A DNA stretch of 45,201 nucleotides, from the NCBI RefSeq assembly GCF_009379765.1, contig NZ_WHTD01000054.1, forward strand, positions 1 through 45,201, read 5' to 3'. The stretch is from Actinophytocola sp. (GTDB lineage: Bacteria > Actinomycetota > Actinomycetes > Mycobacteriales > Pseudonocardiaceae). The notes beneath the pieces were generated by a model that made no database searches, was not told where the DNA came from, and saw nothing but the letters and a program-made list of their open reading frames with translations. A program made the translations under genes and the position numbers. Each line of letters begins with the position of its first letter. The stretch's first letter is position 1. Below are positions 22,721 to 30,571 of this stretch, one piece after another.

Positions 22721-24262
22721 ATGCCCGACTACGGTCACCCCCTGGAGTTCGGCGTCTTCCTGCCCCCCGCGGCGGAGGCGGCCGGTGACACGCTCACCCT
22801 CGCCCGCCTGGCCGACCGGCTCGGCCTCGACCTGGTCAGCGCCCAGGACCATCCCTACCAAGCTGCCTTCCTGGACACCTGGACCCTGCTCTCCGTGATC
22901 GCCGCCGGCACGAGCAACGTCCGCGTGTTCCCCAACGTCGCCAACCTCCCGCTACGGCCGCCCGCCATGCTCGCGCGCAGCGTTGCGACCCTCGACATCC
23001 TCAGCAACGGCCGCGCCGAGCTGGGCTTGGGCGCCGGCGCGTTCTGGGACGCCATCGAGGCCATGGACGGTCCGCGCCGCACCCCGGCGGAGTCGCTCGC
23101 GGCGCTCGATGAGGCCATCGGCGTCCTCCGCGCGCTGTGGACACCCGGCCGCGGCGTCCGGCGGGACGGCACGCACTCCCGGCTGGCCGGCGCGCACCCC
23201 GGCCCGTTCCCGGTGCACGACATACGCATCTGGGTCGGCGGCTACAAGAAGCGCATGCTCGGCCTCATCGGCCGCGCTGCCGACGGCTGGCTGCCCAGCT
23301 CGCCCTACGCGCCGCCCGAGCAGCTGGCCGGCATGAACGAGATCATCGACGCGGGGGCCGACGCGGCAGGCCGGGCCGCGACGGACATCGTGCGGCTGTA
23401 CAACATCACCGGCTCGTTCACCGGCTCCGGGGCGGAGTTCCTGCGTGCCCCGGCCAAGGTCTGGGTCGAGCAGCTCGCCGAGCTCACCCTGGCCGACGGC
23501 ATCAGCAAGTTCATCCTCATGGTCGACCGCGACGGCGCCGACGACCTGCGCCGCTTCGCCGAGGAGGTCGCGCCGGGGGTGCGCGAGCTGGTCGCGCAGG
23601 AGCGTGACCTCGGCGGCGCGCCGAGAGCTCCCACCCCGATCGACGCTGCGCCACCGGAGAACCCCAGACTCCGCGTCACCCCCACGCCCGACGACGGCAC
23701 GCGCCTGTCGACCACCCGGGTGTGGGACGAGACGCGGCGCCCGACCGGTCCCGCGGTCGACCCCGACGCCGTCTACCACGACCGCGGCGGGTTGACCGGC
23801 CAGCACCTCGTCGAGATCCACGACCACCTGCGCGGCGAGCTGCAGCGGGTGCGCGGGCTGGTCCGGCAGGTGGCGGAGGGCGCACTCGACGTCGGTGCCG
23901 CCCGGTCGGAGATCAACGAGATGACCATGCGGCAGAACAACTGGACCCTCGGCGCGTTCTGCGAGAGCTACTGCAGGTTCGTCACCGTGCACCACACGCT
24001 CGAGGACACCTCGTTCTTCCCGCAGATCCGCGGCGCCGACCCGCGCTTGGGCCCCGTTCTGGACCGGCTGAGTGAGGAACACCACATGATCCACGAGGTG
24101 CTCGACCGGGTCGACGCGGCGCTCGTCGCGACCGTGAGCGACCCGACCGGGATCGCCGAGCTGGGCGACGCGGTCGACCTGCTCACCGACACGCTGCTCT
24201 CCCATCTGTCCTATGAGGAGCGTGAGCTCGTGGAGCCGTTGGCGCGCTTGGAAATCGTCTAG
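22721..24262 (+). CDS. LLM-class flavin/F420 oxidoreductase fused to hemerythrin-like domain
   Basis: 513 residues in two parts. Residues 1-290 form a luciferase-like TIM barrel (LEFGVFLPPAAEAAGDTLTLARLADRLGLDLVSAQDHPYQ; NGRAELGLGAGAFWDAIEAMDG; IWVGGYKKRMLGLIGRAADGWLP), near to F420-dependent reductases and monooxygenases. Residues about 365-513 form a hemerythrin-like bundle with histidines in LVEIHDHLRGEL, VTVHHTLEDTSFFPQI, EEHHMIHEVLDRV and LLSHLSYEERELV, suitable for a di-iron site. A proline-rich linker joins them. The fusion suggests an oxygen- or nitric-oxide-responsive redox enzyme. There is no frameshift at the junction. It is likely controlled by the divergent MarR protein. Confidence 0.9.
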   Translation: MPDYGHPLEFGVFLPPAAEAAGDTLTLARLADRLGLDLVSAQDHPYQAAFLDTWTLLSVIAAGTSNVRVFPNVANLPLRPPAMLARSVATLDILSNGRAELGLGAGAFWDAIEAMDGPRRTPAESLAALDEAIGVLRALWTPGRGVRRDGTHSRLAGAHPGPFPVHDIRIWVGGYKKRMLGLIGRAADGWLPSSPYAPPEQLAGMNEIIDAGADAAGRAATDIVRLYNITGSFTGSGAEFLRAPAKVWVEQLAELTLADGISKFILMVDRDGADDLRRFAEEVAPGVRELVAQERDLGGAPRAPTPIDAAPPENPRLRVTPTPDDGTRLSTTRVWDETRRPTGPAVDPDAVYHDRGGLTGQHLVEIHDHLRGELQRVRGLVRQVAEGALDVGAARSEINEMTMRQNNWTLGAFCESYCRFVTVHHTLEDTSFFPQIRGADPRLGPVLDRLSEEHHMIHEVLDRVDAALVATVSDPTGIAELGDAVDLLTDTLLSHLSYEERELVEPLARLEIV

Positions 24263-24269
24263 AGCGGGC

Positions 24270-24310
24270 GAGAGGCGCTCGTCATGCCATCTCCACGGCG
24301 AACGCCTCTC
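24270..24310. terminator. Hairpin between luciferase-hemerythrin gene and small ORF
   Basis: GAGAGGCGCTCG (24270-24281) pairs with CGAACGCCTCTC (24299-24310) with one mismatch around a 17-base loop. It lies directly behind the 22264 gene product's stop region and also behind the convergent small ORF, so it may serve both directions. Confidence 0.5.
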
Positions 24311-24323
24311 CTCGTCCGTATCG

Positions 24324-24392
24324 TCAGCGCCATTCGGCGGGACGTCCGGTACGCCATTCGGCGGGGCGACCGGTGTTCTTGGTGGAAGACAT
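24324..24392 (-). CDS. Possible 22-residue peptide with duplicated TGRPAEWR
   Basis: ATG 24392 is preceded by GAGGAGGTGTC, the best Shine-Dalgarno match in the window. The frame encodes MSSTKN, then TGRPAEWR twice in perfect tandem, then TGA. At DNA level the two 24-base units differ at two positions and were duplicated. A hairpin follows. The gene is isolated between a luciferase-type gene and a diguanylate cyclase gene, transcribed against both. It could be a signalling or modified peptide, a leader peptide, or chance. The strong ribosome site argues for translation. Confidence 0.45.
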   Translation of the reverse strand: MSSTKNTGRPAEWRTGRPAEWR

Positions 24393-24496
24393 GACACCTC
24401 CTCGAGCGGGTTCGCTCAGGGTCGTCACTCGTTTGGAGTCGCGACACTGTGTGTCCGAGCCATTACCGTGGACCTCCGTTGCGAAGGGACACAGTA

Positions 24497-25894
24497 GTGC
24501 ACGGTGCGGATGATCCTGACCCCGTGCAGGGGTGGCGGCGGCTGTCGCCCAGCCGCTGGACTCTATGGTCCCTCCCGAGGTTCGTGCGGGTATACATCCT
24601 CTCGGTCGAATTCGCCGCGGTGGCCGTCGTGGTCGCCACCGGCTGGCTCGCTCCGGTCACCAGCCAACACTGGATCTGGTTCGGCGTGCTCGTGCTCGCC
24701 TCGACGGTCCACCTGGAGGCTGCCCGCGGCATGGAGCGGCTCCGCGAGATCGCCGCCGAGGGCACGCCGTACAACCATCTGCAGACCGTCTGGTTCTTCG
24801 CCGCGATCCTGCTGCTGCCGCCGCCGCTGATGTGTGCGCTGTTCATCGTCAGCTATACCTACAACTGGTTCCGGGTGTACCGCCGCCGCGCGGTGGTGCA
24901 CCGCAAGATCTTCTCCGGGGCGACCGTGGTGCTGGCGTGTGCGGCGGCCTATGCGGTGCTCGCCGCCGTCTACCCCGCGCACACCGAACCGTTCGCCACC
25001 GCGCTCGACAGCCCGAAGGGGCTCGCCGCGGTGGTGGCCGCCGGCGCGCTGTACCGGCTGGTGAACTACGGGCTCGTCGTGTTCGTCATCGTCGCCACCA
25101 ACCCGGACCGCCCGCCGCGCATGGCGCTCGGCCACGCCAGCGACCAGCTGATGATCGCCGGCGCCATCGGGCTCGGCGGCGGCATCGCGGTCATGGTCGC
25201 CGCCCACCCGTGGTGGACACCGCTGCTCGTCGTGACGGTGTTCGCGCTGCACACGGGACTGCTGATGCCGCAGTTCCGCGACGCGAGCCGTACCGACGCC
25301 AAGACGGGCCTGTTCGAGTCGGTGTTCTGGTGCAAGCTCGTGTCCGACGAGATGGACCGGGCCCGGCGCCTCGACGGCAAGCTCGGCGTGCTGCTGCTCG
25401 ACCTCGACCACTTCAAGCGGGTCAACGACCGGTACGGGCATCTGGCCGGCGACGCGGTGCTGCGCGCGGTCGCCGACGCGATCAAGCATTCCGTGCGCGG
25501 CCACGACATGGTCGGCCGGTACGGCGGCGAGGAGTTCTCCGTGGTGCTGCCCGGTCTCGGCGCGCAGGACGTGCGCGTCACCGCCGAACGGATCCGCGCC
25601 GCGGTCGCGACGCTCAAGGTCTCGACGACCGACCTGGACGGGGTGGAGCGGGTGGTCGGCGGGCTGACCGCCTCGGTCGGCGCCGCGGTGTTCCCCGACC
25701 ACGGCGAGGACCGGACCACGCTGCTCCTGGCCGCCGACGCGGCGCTGTACGAGGCCAAGGACGCGGGTCGGGACCGCACCCGGGTGTCACGGGGTGCGAC
25801 CGCGCCGAACGTCGTTCCCCTGCCCAAGCAGAGCAGCGTGCCACAGCAGGGTTCCGTGCGGCATTTCCCCAGTGCCCGGCTGCCGCAGGACTAG
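24497..25894 (+). CDS. Membrane-bound diguanylate cyclase (GGDEF)
   Basis: 465 residues from GTG 24497. The N-terminal part (about 30-255) has six to seven hydrophobic helices (FVRVYILSVEFAAVAVVVATGWL, WIWFGVLVLAS, VWFFAAILLLPPPLMCALFIVSY, ATVVLACAAAYAVLAAVY and more), a membrane sensor. The C-terminal GGDEF domain has DLDHFKRVNDRYGHLAGDAVLR and the active-site GGEEF. RGHD lies five residues before it, forming the inhibitory I-site (RxxD). It therefore makes cyclic di-GMP with product feedback. The stop TAG lies in the CTAG target of the next MITE, and the gene itself is intact. Confidence 0.93.
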   Translation: MHGADDPDPVQGWRRLSPSRWTLWSLPRFVRVYILSVEFAAVAVVVATGWLAPVTSQHWIWFGVLVLASTVHLEAARGMERLREIAAEGTPYNHLQTVWFFAAILLLPPPLMCALFIVSYTYNWFRVYRRRAVVHRKIFSGATVVLACAAAYAVLAAVYPAHTEPFATALDSPKGLAAVVAAGALYRLVNYGLVVFVIVATNPDRPPRMALGHASDQLMIAGAIGLGGGIAVMVAAHPWWTPLLVVTVFALHTGLLMPQFRDASRTDAKTGLFESVFWCKLVSDEMDRARRLDGKLGVLLLDLDHFKRVNDRYGHLAGDAVLRAVADAIKHSVRGHDMVGRYGGEEFSVVLPGLGAQDVRVTAERIRAAVATLKVSTTDLDGVERVVGGLTASVGAAVFPDHGEDRTTLLLAADAALYEAKDAGRDRTRVSRGATAPNVVPLPKQSSVPQQGSVRHFPSARLPQD

Positions 25895-26065
25895 TGTCGC
25901 GTGACCCTGAAACCTTTACGCCGCTGCGGCCAACAGCGGCCCCTGTCTGTGTTACGGCGTTGGAGAAAAGCCCAAGTACATCCAGTACGAGCGGCTTTCC
26001 GCCGCCTTGCCAGGAACCACGTTGATCCACAGCGGACGCAAAGGAACAGGATCACGCGACACTAG
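25891..26065 (+). mobile_element. MITE-like element, copy d (subfamily 1)
   Basis: 167 bases between CTAG copies at 25891-25894 and 26062-26065. Its arms are identical to copy c (TGTCGCGTGACCCTGAAACC at the left, TCACGCGACA at the right), and the core is the same with small changes. The left CTAG holds the stop codon of the cyclase gene. The right CTAG is also the left end of copy e, so d inserted into the end of e. Confidence 0.92.
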
Positions 26066-26230
26066 GCCATGTCTCGCGGATCTTGGGTCGTGGTATTCGC
26101 GCCCAGCTGTCCCCTGGCCGCGTTGTCGGAAGGCCCGAGTACAACCCGGTATGCGCGGCCTTCCGCCGCCTTGCCAGGAGCCAGCTGGATCACGAATCCC
26201 ATCGACCAAGATCCACGAGACCCGACCTAA
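26062..26230 (+). mobile_element. MITE-like element, copy e (subfamily 2)
   Basis: Left end CTAGGCCATGTCTCGCGG; right end reads CCACGAGACCCGACCTAA. The arms pair over about 35 bases (GTCTCGCGGATCTTGG against GTCTCGTGGATCTTGG). The core TACAACCCGGTATGCG and CCGCCTTGCCAGGAGCCA is shared. The right target copy has drifted to CTAA, and its complement still provides the LysR stop TAG. Confidence 0.88.
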
Positions 26231-27174
26231 CCCGCGGTCTCCGTGCTCCCCGCGGCGACCACCCTGACCAGGTCGCGGAGCCAGCGCTGCGCCGGGTCGT
26301 CGTCGAGCCGCGGATGCCACACCATCAGGTACGGCATCGTCTCGATCTCCTTGGGTGCGCCCACGATCCGCAGCGCGGGGTTCCTTGCGGCCGCCGTGAG
26401 CATGCGCTCGGGCAGCGTCGCGACGAGCGGCGTTCCGGGCACGGCCAGCACGGCCGCGGTGTGGTACGGCACGGTCAGCGCCACCCGGCGGGGTCGCCCG
26501 AGGCCGGTCAGCGTGCGGTCGATCGCGGGGTTCTCGCCCTCCTGGACCTCGACCCGCACATGCGGCGCGTCGAGGAACTCGGCCAGGGACAGCGACTTCC
26601 GGCCGGCGAGCGGGTGGTCGGCGGACATCAGGCAGACGAAGCGCTCCTCGTAGAGCAGCTCGCTGCGCACCGACGGTCCGGGCGGGAAGCCGTAGAACGT
26701 CAGGTCGACCAGGCCACTCCCGACATGCTCGACGGCACCGACGTCCCACGTGCTGAAGTGCAGCGACGCGCCCGGCGCCTGCTCGTACAGCCGCCGGCAC
26801 AGGCCAGGGGCGAGCACCGAGGTGGCGTAGTCGGTGCCGGCGATCCGGAACCGGTCGGTCGCCGTGGCCGGGTCGAAGCTCTCGCCGCCGAACAGGATCT
26901 CCAGCCGGGGCACGATCCGGGCGAGCTCCTGCTGGACGCGCTCGGCGCGCGGGGTGAGCTGGTAGCCGTCCCGGGTGCGCACGAGCAACTCGTCGTCGAG
27001 GGTGTCACGCAGCCGCTGCAACGCCCTGCTGGTAGCCGGCTGGCTCAGCCCGATCCGGTCGGCGGCCCTGGACACGTGCCGCTCCTCGAGCAGCACGGCC
27101 AGGGCCACCAGCAGGTTGAGGTCGACCCGCTGCAGATGCGTGGTGCGCATGTGCGGCACGGTAGCCGGTGTCAT
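26227..27174 (-). CDS. LysR-family transcriptional regulator
   Basis: 315 residues. LysR winged helix at about 15-70 (VDLNLLVALAVLLEERHVSRAADRIGLSQPATSRALQRLRDTLDDELLVRT), followed by a periplasmic-binding-like effector domain (DRFRIAGTDYATSVLAPGLCRRL to LRDLVRVV). It resembles the NodD/PcpR-type subgroup with aromatic or quinone-like effectors. ATG 27174 overlaps the stop of the upstream SDR (ATGA), indicating co-transcription and coupling. This is unusual for LysR genes, which are normally divergent from their targets. ATG 27150 is an alternative start. The stop codon derives from a MITE target site. Confidence 0.9.
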   Translation of the reverse strand: MTPATVPHMRTTHLQRVDLNLLVALAVLLEERHVSRAADRIGLSQPATSRALQRLRDTLDDELLVRTRDGYQLTPRAERVQQELARIVPRLEILFGGESFDPATATDRFRIAGTDYATSVLAPGLCRRLYEQAPGASLHFSTWDVGAVEHVGSGLVDLTFYGFPPGPSVRSELLYEERFVCLMSADHPLAGRKSLSLAEFLDAPHVRVEVQEGENPAIDRTLTGLGRPRRVALTVPYHTAAVLAVPGTPLVATLPERMLTAAARNPALRIVGAPKEIETMPYLMVWHPRLDDDPAQRWLRDLVRVVAAGSTETAG

Positions 27175-28043
27175 GCGGTCGCCGGGTGCAGCAGGTCGGC
27201 CAGGTCGATGCGGCGCAGGAACTCCGTGCGGACCCGGTCGGCCACCGCGTTCACCACCGCGGCGCCGTCGTCGGACGGGTCGACGTGCACCCGGAAGGGG
27301 CGCTTGCCCTTCTCCGTGCCGACCACCCGCACGATCGCGCGGGCCACCTCGGCGACGTCCGCGTCCGGCGGCTCCAGCTCGGCGAGCTTGCGGCCGACCT
27401 GGTCCATCAGCCCGCCGTAGCGGGTGTCGTACTCGTCCACGACGGACTTGTCGGCCGGGGTGCCGCTGTGCGCGAAGTGGTTGGTGCCACTGGTGAACGC
27501 GCCCGGGACGACGATCGTGGTCTCGATGCCGAACCGGGCGAGCTCGAGTGCGTAGCTCGTGGCGAGCGCGTCCATGGCGGCCTTCGCGGCGAAGTACGGC
27601 GCGAGGTAGGGCGGGGTGCCGCCGCGAGTGCTGGAGCTGCCGACCCACACGACGAGGCCGTCGCCCTTCTCGCGCAGGTGGGGGAGGAGTGCCCGGTTGA
27701 GCCGCTGGGTGCCGAGCACGTTGGTGTCGTACAGGTCGGCGAGCTGCTCGGGGGTGAACGCCTCGGCCGGCCCGGTGACCATGTGCCCCGCGTTGTGGAT
27801 CAGGACGTCCACGCCGTCCACTTCGGACAGGACGGTGTCGGCGGCCCGGCGCACCGAGTCGTCGTCGGTGACGTCGAGCTCGACCGGGTGCAGGCCGTAC
27901 GCGGTCGCTTCCCGGGCCGCTCCGGTGTTGTGGCCGGCCAGGCCGCGCATGCCGGCGTAGACGGTGTGGCCGGCGTCGGCGAGGGCGCGGGCGGTGAGTG
28001 CGCCGAAACCGCTGGAGGCGCCGCTGATGAGGATGGTGGACAT
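27171..28043 (-). CDS. SDR-family oxidoreductase
   Basis: 290 residues: TGASSGFG variant ISGASSGFGALTARALADAG at 6-25, NAGHM at about 84, serine in WVGSSSTRGG and active-site YFAAKAAMDALATSYALEL. The C-terminal part is long and binds FRVHVDPSDDG. It resembles actinobacterial SDRs next to LysR genes that reduce carbonyls on small molecules. It is encoded between another SDR (18 bases apart) and the LysR gene (4-base overlap), one operon. The substrate is unknown; the upstream SDR may take the following or preceding step. Confidence 0.9.
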   Translation of the reverse strand: MSTILISGASSGFGALTARALADAGHTVYAGMRGLAGHNTGAAREATAYGLHPVELDVTDDDSVRRAADTVLSEVDGVDVLIHNAGHMVTGPAEAFTPEQLADLYDTNVLGTQRLNRALLPHLREKGDGLVVWVGSSSTRGGTPPYLAPYFAAKAAMDALATSYALELARFGIETTIVVPGAFTSGTNHFAHSGTPADKSVVDEYDTRYGGLMDQVGRKLAELEPPDADVAEVARAIVRVVGTEKGKRPFRVHVDPSDDGAAVVNAVADRVRTEFLRRIDLADLLHPATA

Positions 28044-28061
28044 TGTTGTCCCCCTTGGGAC

Positions 28062-28802
28062 TTAGGCCGCGCCGCCGTTGGCGTAGACGACCTGGCCGTT
28101 GACCCACCGGCCGGGACCGGCGAGGAACGCGACCACCTCGGCGATGTCGCTGGGCAGGCCGAGCCGCTCGAGCGGGGCCTCCGCGGCGATGCGGTGGATG
28201 AGCTCCTCGGACTTGCCGTCGAGGAACAGCGCCGTGGCGGTGGGGCCGGGCGCGACGGCGTTGACCGTGATGTCCCGGCCGCGCAGCTCGCGCGCGAGGA
28301 TGAGCGTCATCGCCTCCACGGCGCCCTTGCTGGCCGCGTAGGCGGTGTAGCCCTCCCGGGCGATCTTGGTGACGGAGCTGGAGAAGTTGATGACGGCGCC
28401 GCCGGCCCGCAGGCGCCGCGCGGCCTGCTGGTTGGTGACGAAGGTGCCGCGGATGTTGGTGCGGTGCATCCGATCCAGGACGTCGAGGTCCTGGTCGGCG
28501 AGCGGGGACAGGAGCATGACCCCGGCCGCGTGCACGAGCACGTCGACCCCGCCGAGCTCCGCCTCCGCCCGGTCGAACATCGCCGCGACGGCGGTCTCGT
28601 CCGCGACGTCGGCCTGAACCGCGACGGCCGTGCCGCCCGCCTCGGTGATCTCCTTGACCGCGCTGTCCGCCTCGGCCTGGTTCCCGGCGTAGTTGACGAC
28701 GACCGAGTACCCGTCGCCGGCGAGCCGCAACGCGGTCTCCCGGCCGATTCCGCGTGACCCACCGGTCACGATCGCCACTCTGGGCTGCTGCTGTGCGTTC
28801 AT
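28062..28802 (-). CDS. SDR-family oxidoreductase (FabG/3-ketoacyl reductase-like)
   Basis: 246 residues: AIVTGGSRGIGRETALRLAGDGYSVVVNY at 10-38, HAAGVML at about 88, FSSSVTK with catalytic serine, YAASKGAVEAMT active site, VNAVAPGPTATALF, and the closing PSDIAEVVAFLAGPGRWVNGQVVYANGGAA. This is the complete FabG-like pattern. First gene of the SDR-SDR-LysR operon. The start ATG 28802 has a short upstream region before the MFS gene end, so the promoter lies within the 71-base gap or further upstream. Confidence 0.92.
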   Translation of the reverse strand: MNAQQQPRVAIVTGGSRGIGRETALRLAGDGYSVVVNYAGNQAEADSAVKEITEAGGTAVAVQADVADETAVAAMFDRAEAELGGVDVLVHAAGVMLLSPLADQDLDVLDRMHRTNIRGTFVTNQQAARRLRAGGAVINFSSSVTKIAREGYTAYAASKGAVEAMTLILARELRGRDITVNAVAPGPTATALFLDGKSEELIHRIAAEAPLERLGLPSDIAEVVAFLAGPGRWVNGQVVYANGGAA

Positions 28803-28873
28803 GGCACAAGCATGGGCTCGCAGGAACTATGTGTCCAATGCAATGTTCTGATATGGAACATGCACCGCATGCA

Positions 28874-30142
28874 TCATGCCGGCTGGCCCGCCAAGGAGTC
28901 CGTACGTCCGCCGGCCGTCCGCCACGACCACACCACAGCGACCGCCGCGAGTACGCCCAGCACGCCCGCCGTCCCGACGACCTGATGCGGCGCGATCCCC
29001 TCGGCCGCGAGTCCCGCCAGGGTCACGCCCAACCCCTGCGACACCTTGATCGCCGTGACCGCCAACCCGAACGCCTGGCCCCGCCGCGTGTCCGGCACCG
29101 CCAGCACGAACGTCGTCGACGCGATCACCTGGTATGCGCTCCCGACCCCCGACGCCACGAACAACGCCACCACGAACACGAGACCGGGATCGGTGAAGCA
29201 CAGCACCAGTGGCACGCACGAGGCGACCGCGAGCGGCGGTAACAGCCGCAGCCGCACCGGTTTCGGCAGCCGCGCCAGCACGAGCATTCCCACCGCGGCC
29301 CCCGCGGCGTACCCGGCGAACATGAACCCGACCGCCACCGCGCCGTTGCCCAACGCCTCGGCATACGGCGCGGCCAACGCCTCGCCCACGATGTAGAACC
29401 CGCCGAGGCATGCGAACAGCACCAGCGCGCGCAGCCGCCGGTCCGTCCACACGAGACGGGACCCGGCGACGAAGTCCGGCCACCACGCGCGGCGCTCCGG
29501 GTCCGTGTCGCCCGCCGAAGGGCGGGCCAGGACCAGGCCCCACACCAGCAGCGCGGACGCCGCGAACGTCCCGGCGTCGGCCAGCAGCACCCCACCGGTT
29601 CCGATCGTCGCGACCAGCGCGCCACCGCCGGCGAAGCCGATCACCTGCGCGGCCTGGGTGACCGATTGCAGCGCCGCCTGCCCGGCTGGGTAGTCGTCCT
29701 CGCCGAGCACCGCCGGCAGCAGCGCCCCGCGCGCGGCATTGGCCGGCGCGCTGATCAGCTGCACCGCCACCAAGATCACGCACAGCAGCCAGATCGGCAT
29801 GCCGGGCACCGCCATCAGCCCGACCAGTCCGGCCCGCGTCAGGTCCGCGCCGACCATCAGGCCGCGCCGCGGGTGCCGGTCGGCGAGCCCGGACAGCAGC
29901 GGGCCGCCGACGAGGTCCGGTAGGAACGTCAGGCCGTAGGTCAGCGCCGTCCACGCGGGCGAGCCGGTACGGTCGAACACGAGCACGGACAGGGCCACCC
30001 TGGCGAACTGGTCACCGATGATCGATATCGTCTGTGCGGCGAACAGCGCTCGGAACTCGGTGTTCCGGAAAATGCCGCGGTAGCCGATCGGTCGGCTCGT
30101 GACCACCGTTCCTCCCCAGACACCGGTGTTACGGGGCGCCAT
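28874..30142 (-). CDS. MFS transporter (drug-efflux type)
   Basis: 422 residues with about 12 hydrophobic segments. The N-terminal half has FRALFAAQTISIIGDQFARVALSVLVF and the loop GLADRHPRRGLMVGADL, equivalent to the MFS A motif. The C-terminal half has GFYIVGEALAAPYAEALG and GVGSAYQVIASTTFVLAVPDTRRGQAFGL. It resembles the macrolide/antibiotic exporter-like group of actinomycete MFS proteins with 10-12 helices. Located in the inner membrane, driven by the proton gradient. It is divergent from the DGPF gene across 90 bases. The substrate is unknown. Confidence 0.9.
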   Translation of the reverse strand: MAPRNTGVWGGTVVTSRPIGYRGIFRNTEFRALFAAQTISIIGDQFARVALSVLVFDRTGSPAWTALTYGLTFLPDLVGGPLLSGLADRHPRRGLMVGADLTRAGLVGLMAVPGMPIWLLCVILVAVQLISAPANAARGALLPAVLGEDDYPAGQAALQSVTQAAQVIGFAGGGALVATIGTGGVLLADAGTFAASALLVWGLVLARPSAGDTDPERRAWWPDFVAGSRLVWTDRRLRALVLFACLGGFYIVGEALAAPYAEALGNGAVAVGFMFAGYAAGAAVGMLVLARLPKPVRLRLLPPLAVASCVPLVLCFTDPGLVFVVALFVASGVGSAYQVIASTTFVLAVPDTRRGQAFGLAVTAIKVSQGLGVTLAGLAAEGIAPHQVVGTAGVLGVLAAVAVVWSWRTAGGRTDSLAGQPA

Positions 30143-30232
30143 CGCGTCACTACGAACAGTACTACGCGATTTCTGCGGCTACGAGGGCCGCAAGCGGGGA
30201 ATCCGCCCGTTGTCTCGTGAGAGCATGAGTTC

Positions 30233-30571
30233 GTGCGTTATCTGTTGCTGATCGGCGGCGAGGAGTCGGGTGCGCCGCCCCTGTCGTCGAAGGAGATCTG
30301 CGCCGCTGACGACGGGCTGGCCTGGGTCGAGGACGTGAAACGGGGCGGCTCGTGGGTGAGCGGCCTGTTGCTCCGGCCGCCGGCCGAGGCGACCACCGTG
30401 CGGGTGCGCGACGACGAGGTCCTGCGCACCGACGGGCCGTTCGCCGAGACCAAGGAGCAGATCGGCGGCCTGGCCGTCATCGAGTGCGCCGACCTGGACG
30501 CGGCCGTCGAGATCGCCGCGGCGCATCCGGTCGCGCGGTTCGGGCTGGTCGAGGTGCGCCCACTCTGGTGA
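30233..30571 (+). CDS. DGPF/YCII-family protein, ECF42-associated
   Basis: 112 residues with the signature DGPFAETKEQIGGLAVIECADLDAAVEIAA (about 66-96), the motif that gave DGPF proteins their name. It is a small alpha/beta barrel dimer, probably ligand-binding or enzymatic. DGPF genes are typically paired with ECF sigma factors of group ECF42, and here the sigma gene begins in an overlapping GTGA. GTG 30233 starts the protein (RYLLLIGGEE). Its role in signalling is not established; it may be the target or the modulator of the sigma factor. Confidence 0.9.
   Translation: MRYLLLIGGEESGAPPLSSKEICAADDGLAWVEDVKRGGSWVSGLLLRPPAEATTVRVRDDEVLRTDGPFAETKEQIGGLAVIECADLDAAVEIAAAHPVARFGLVEVRPLW

Noticed and set aside
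26227..28809. Single 860-codon frame covering LysR and two SDR genes
   Set aside because: Only the last 315 codons resemble a protein (LysR). The upstream part is the wrong frame of the SDR genes without a stop.
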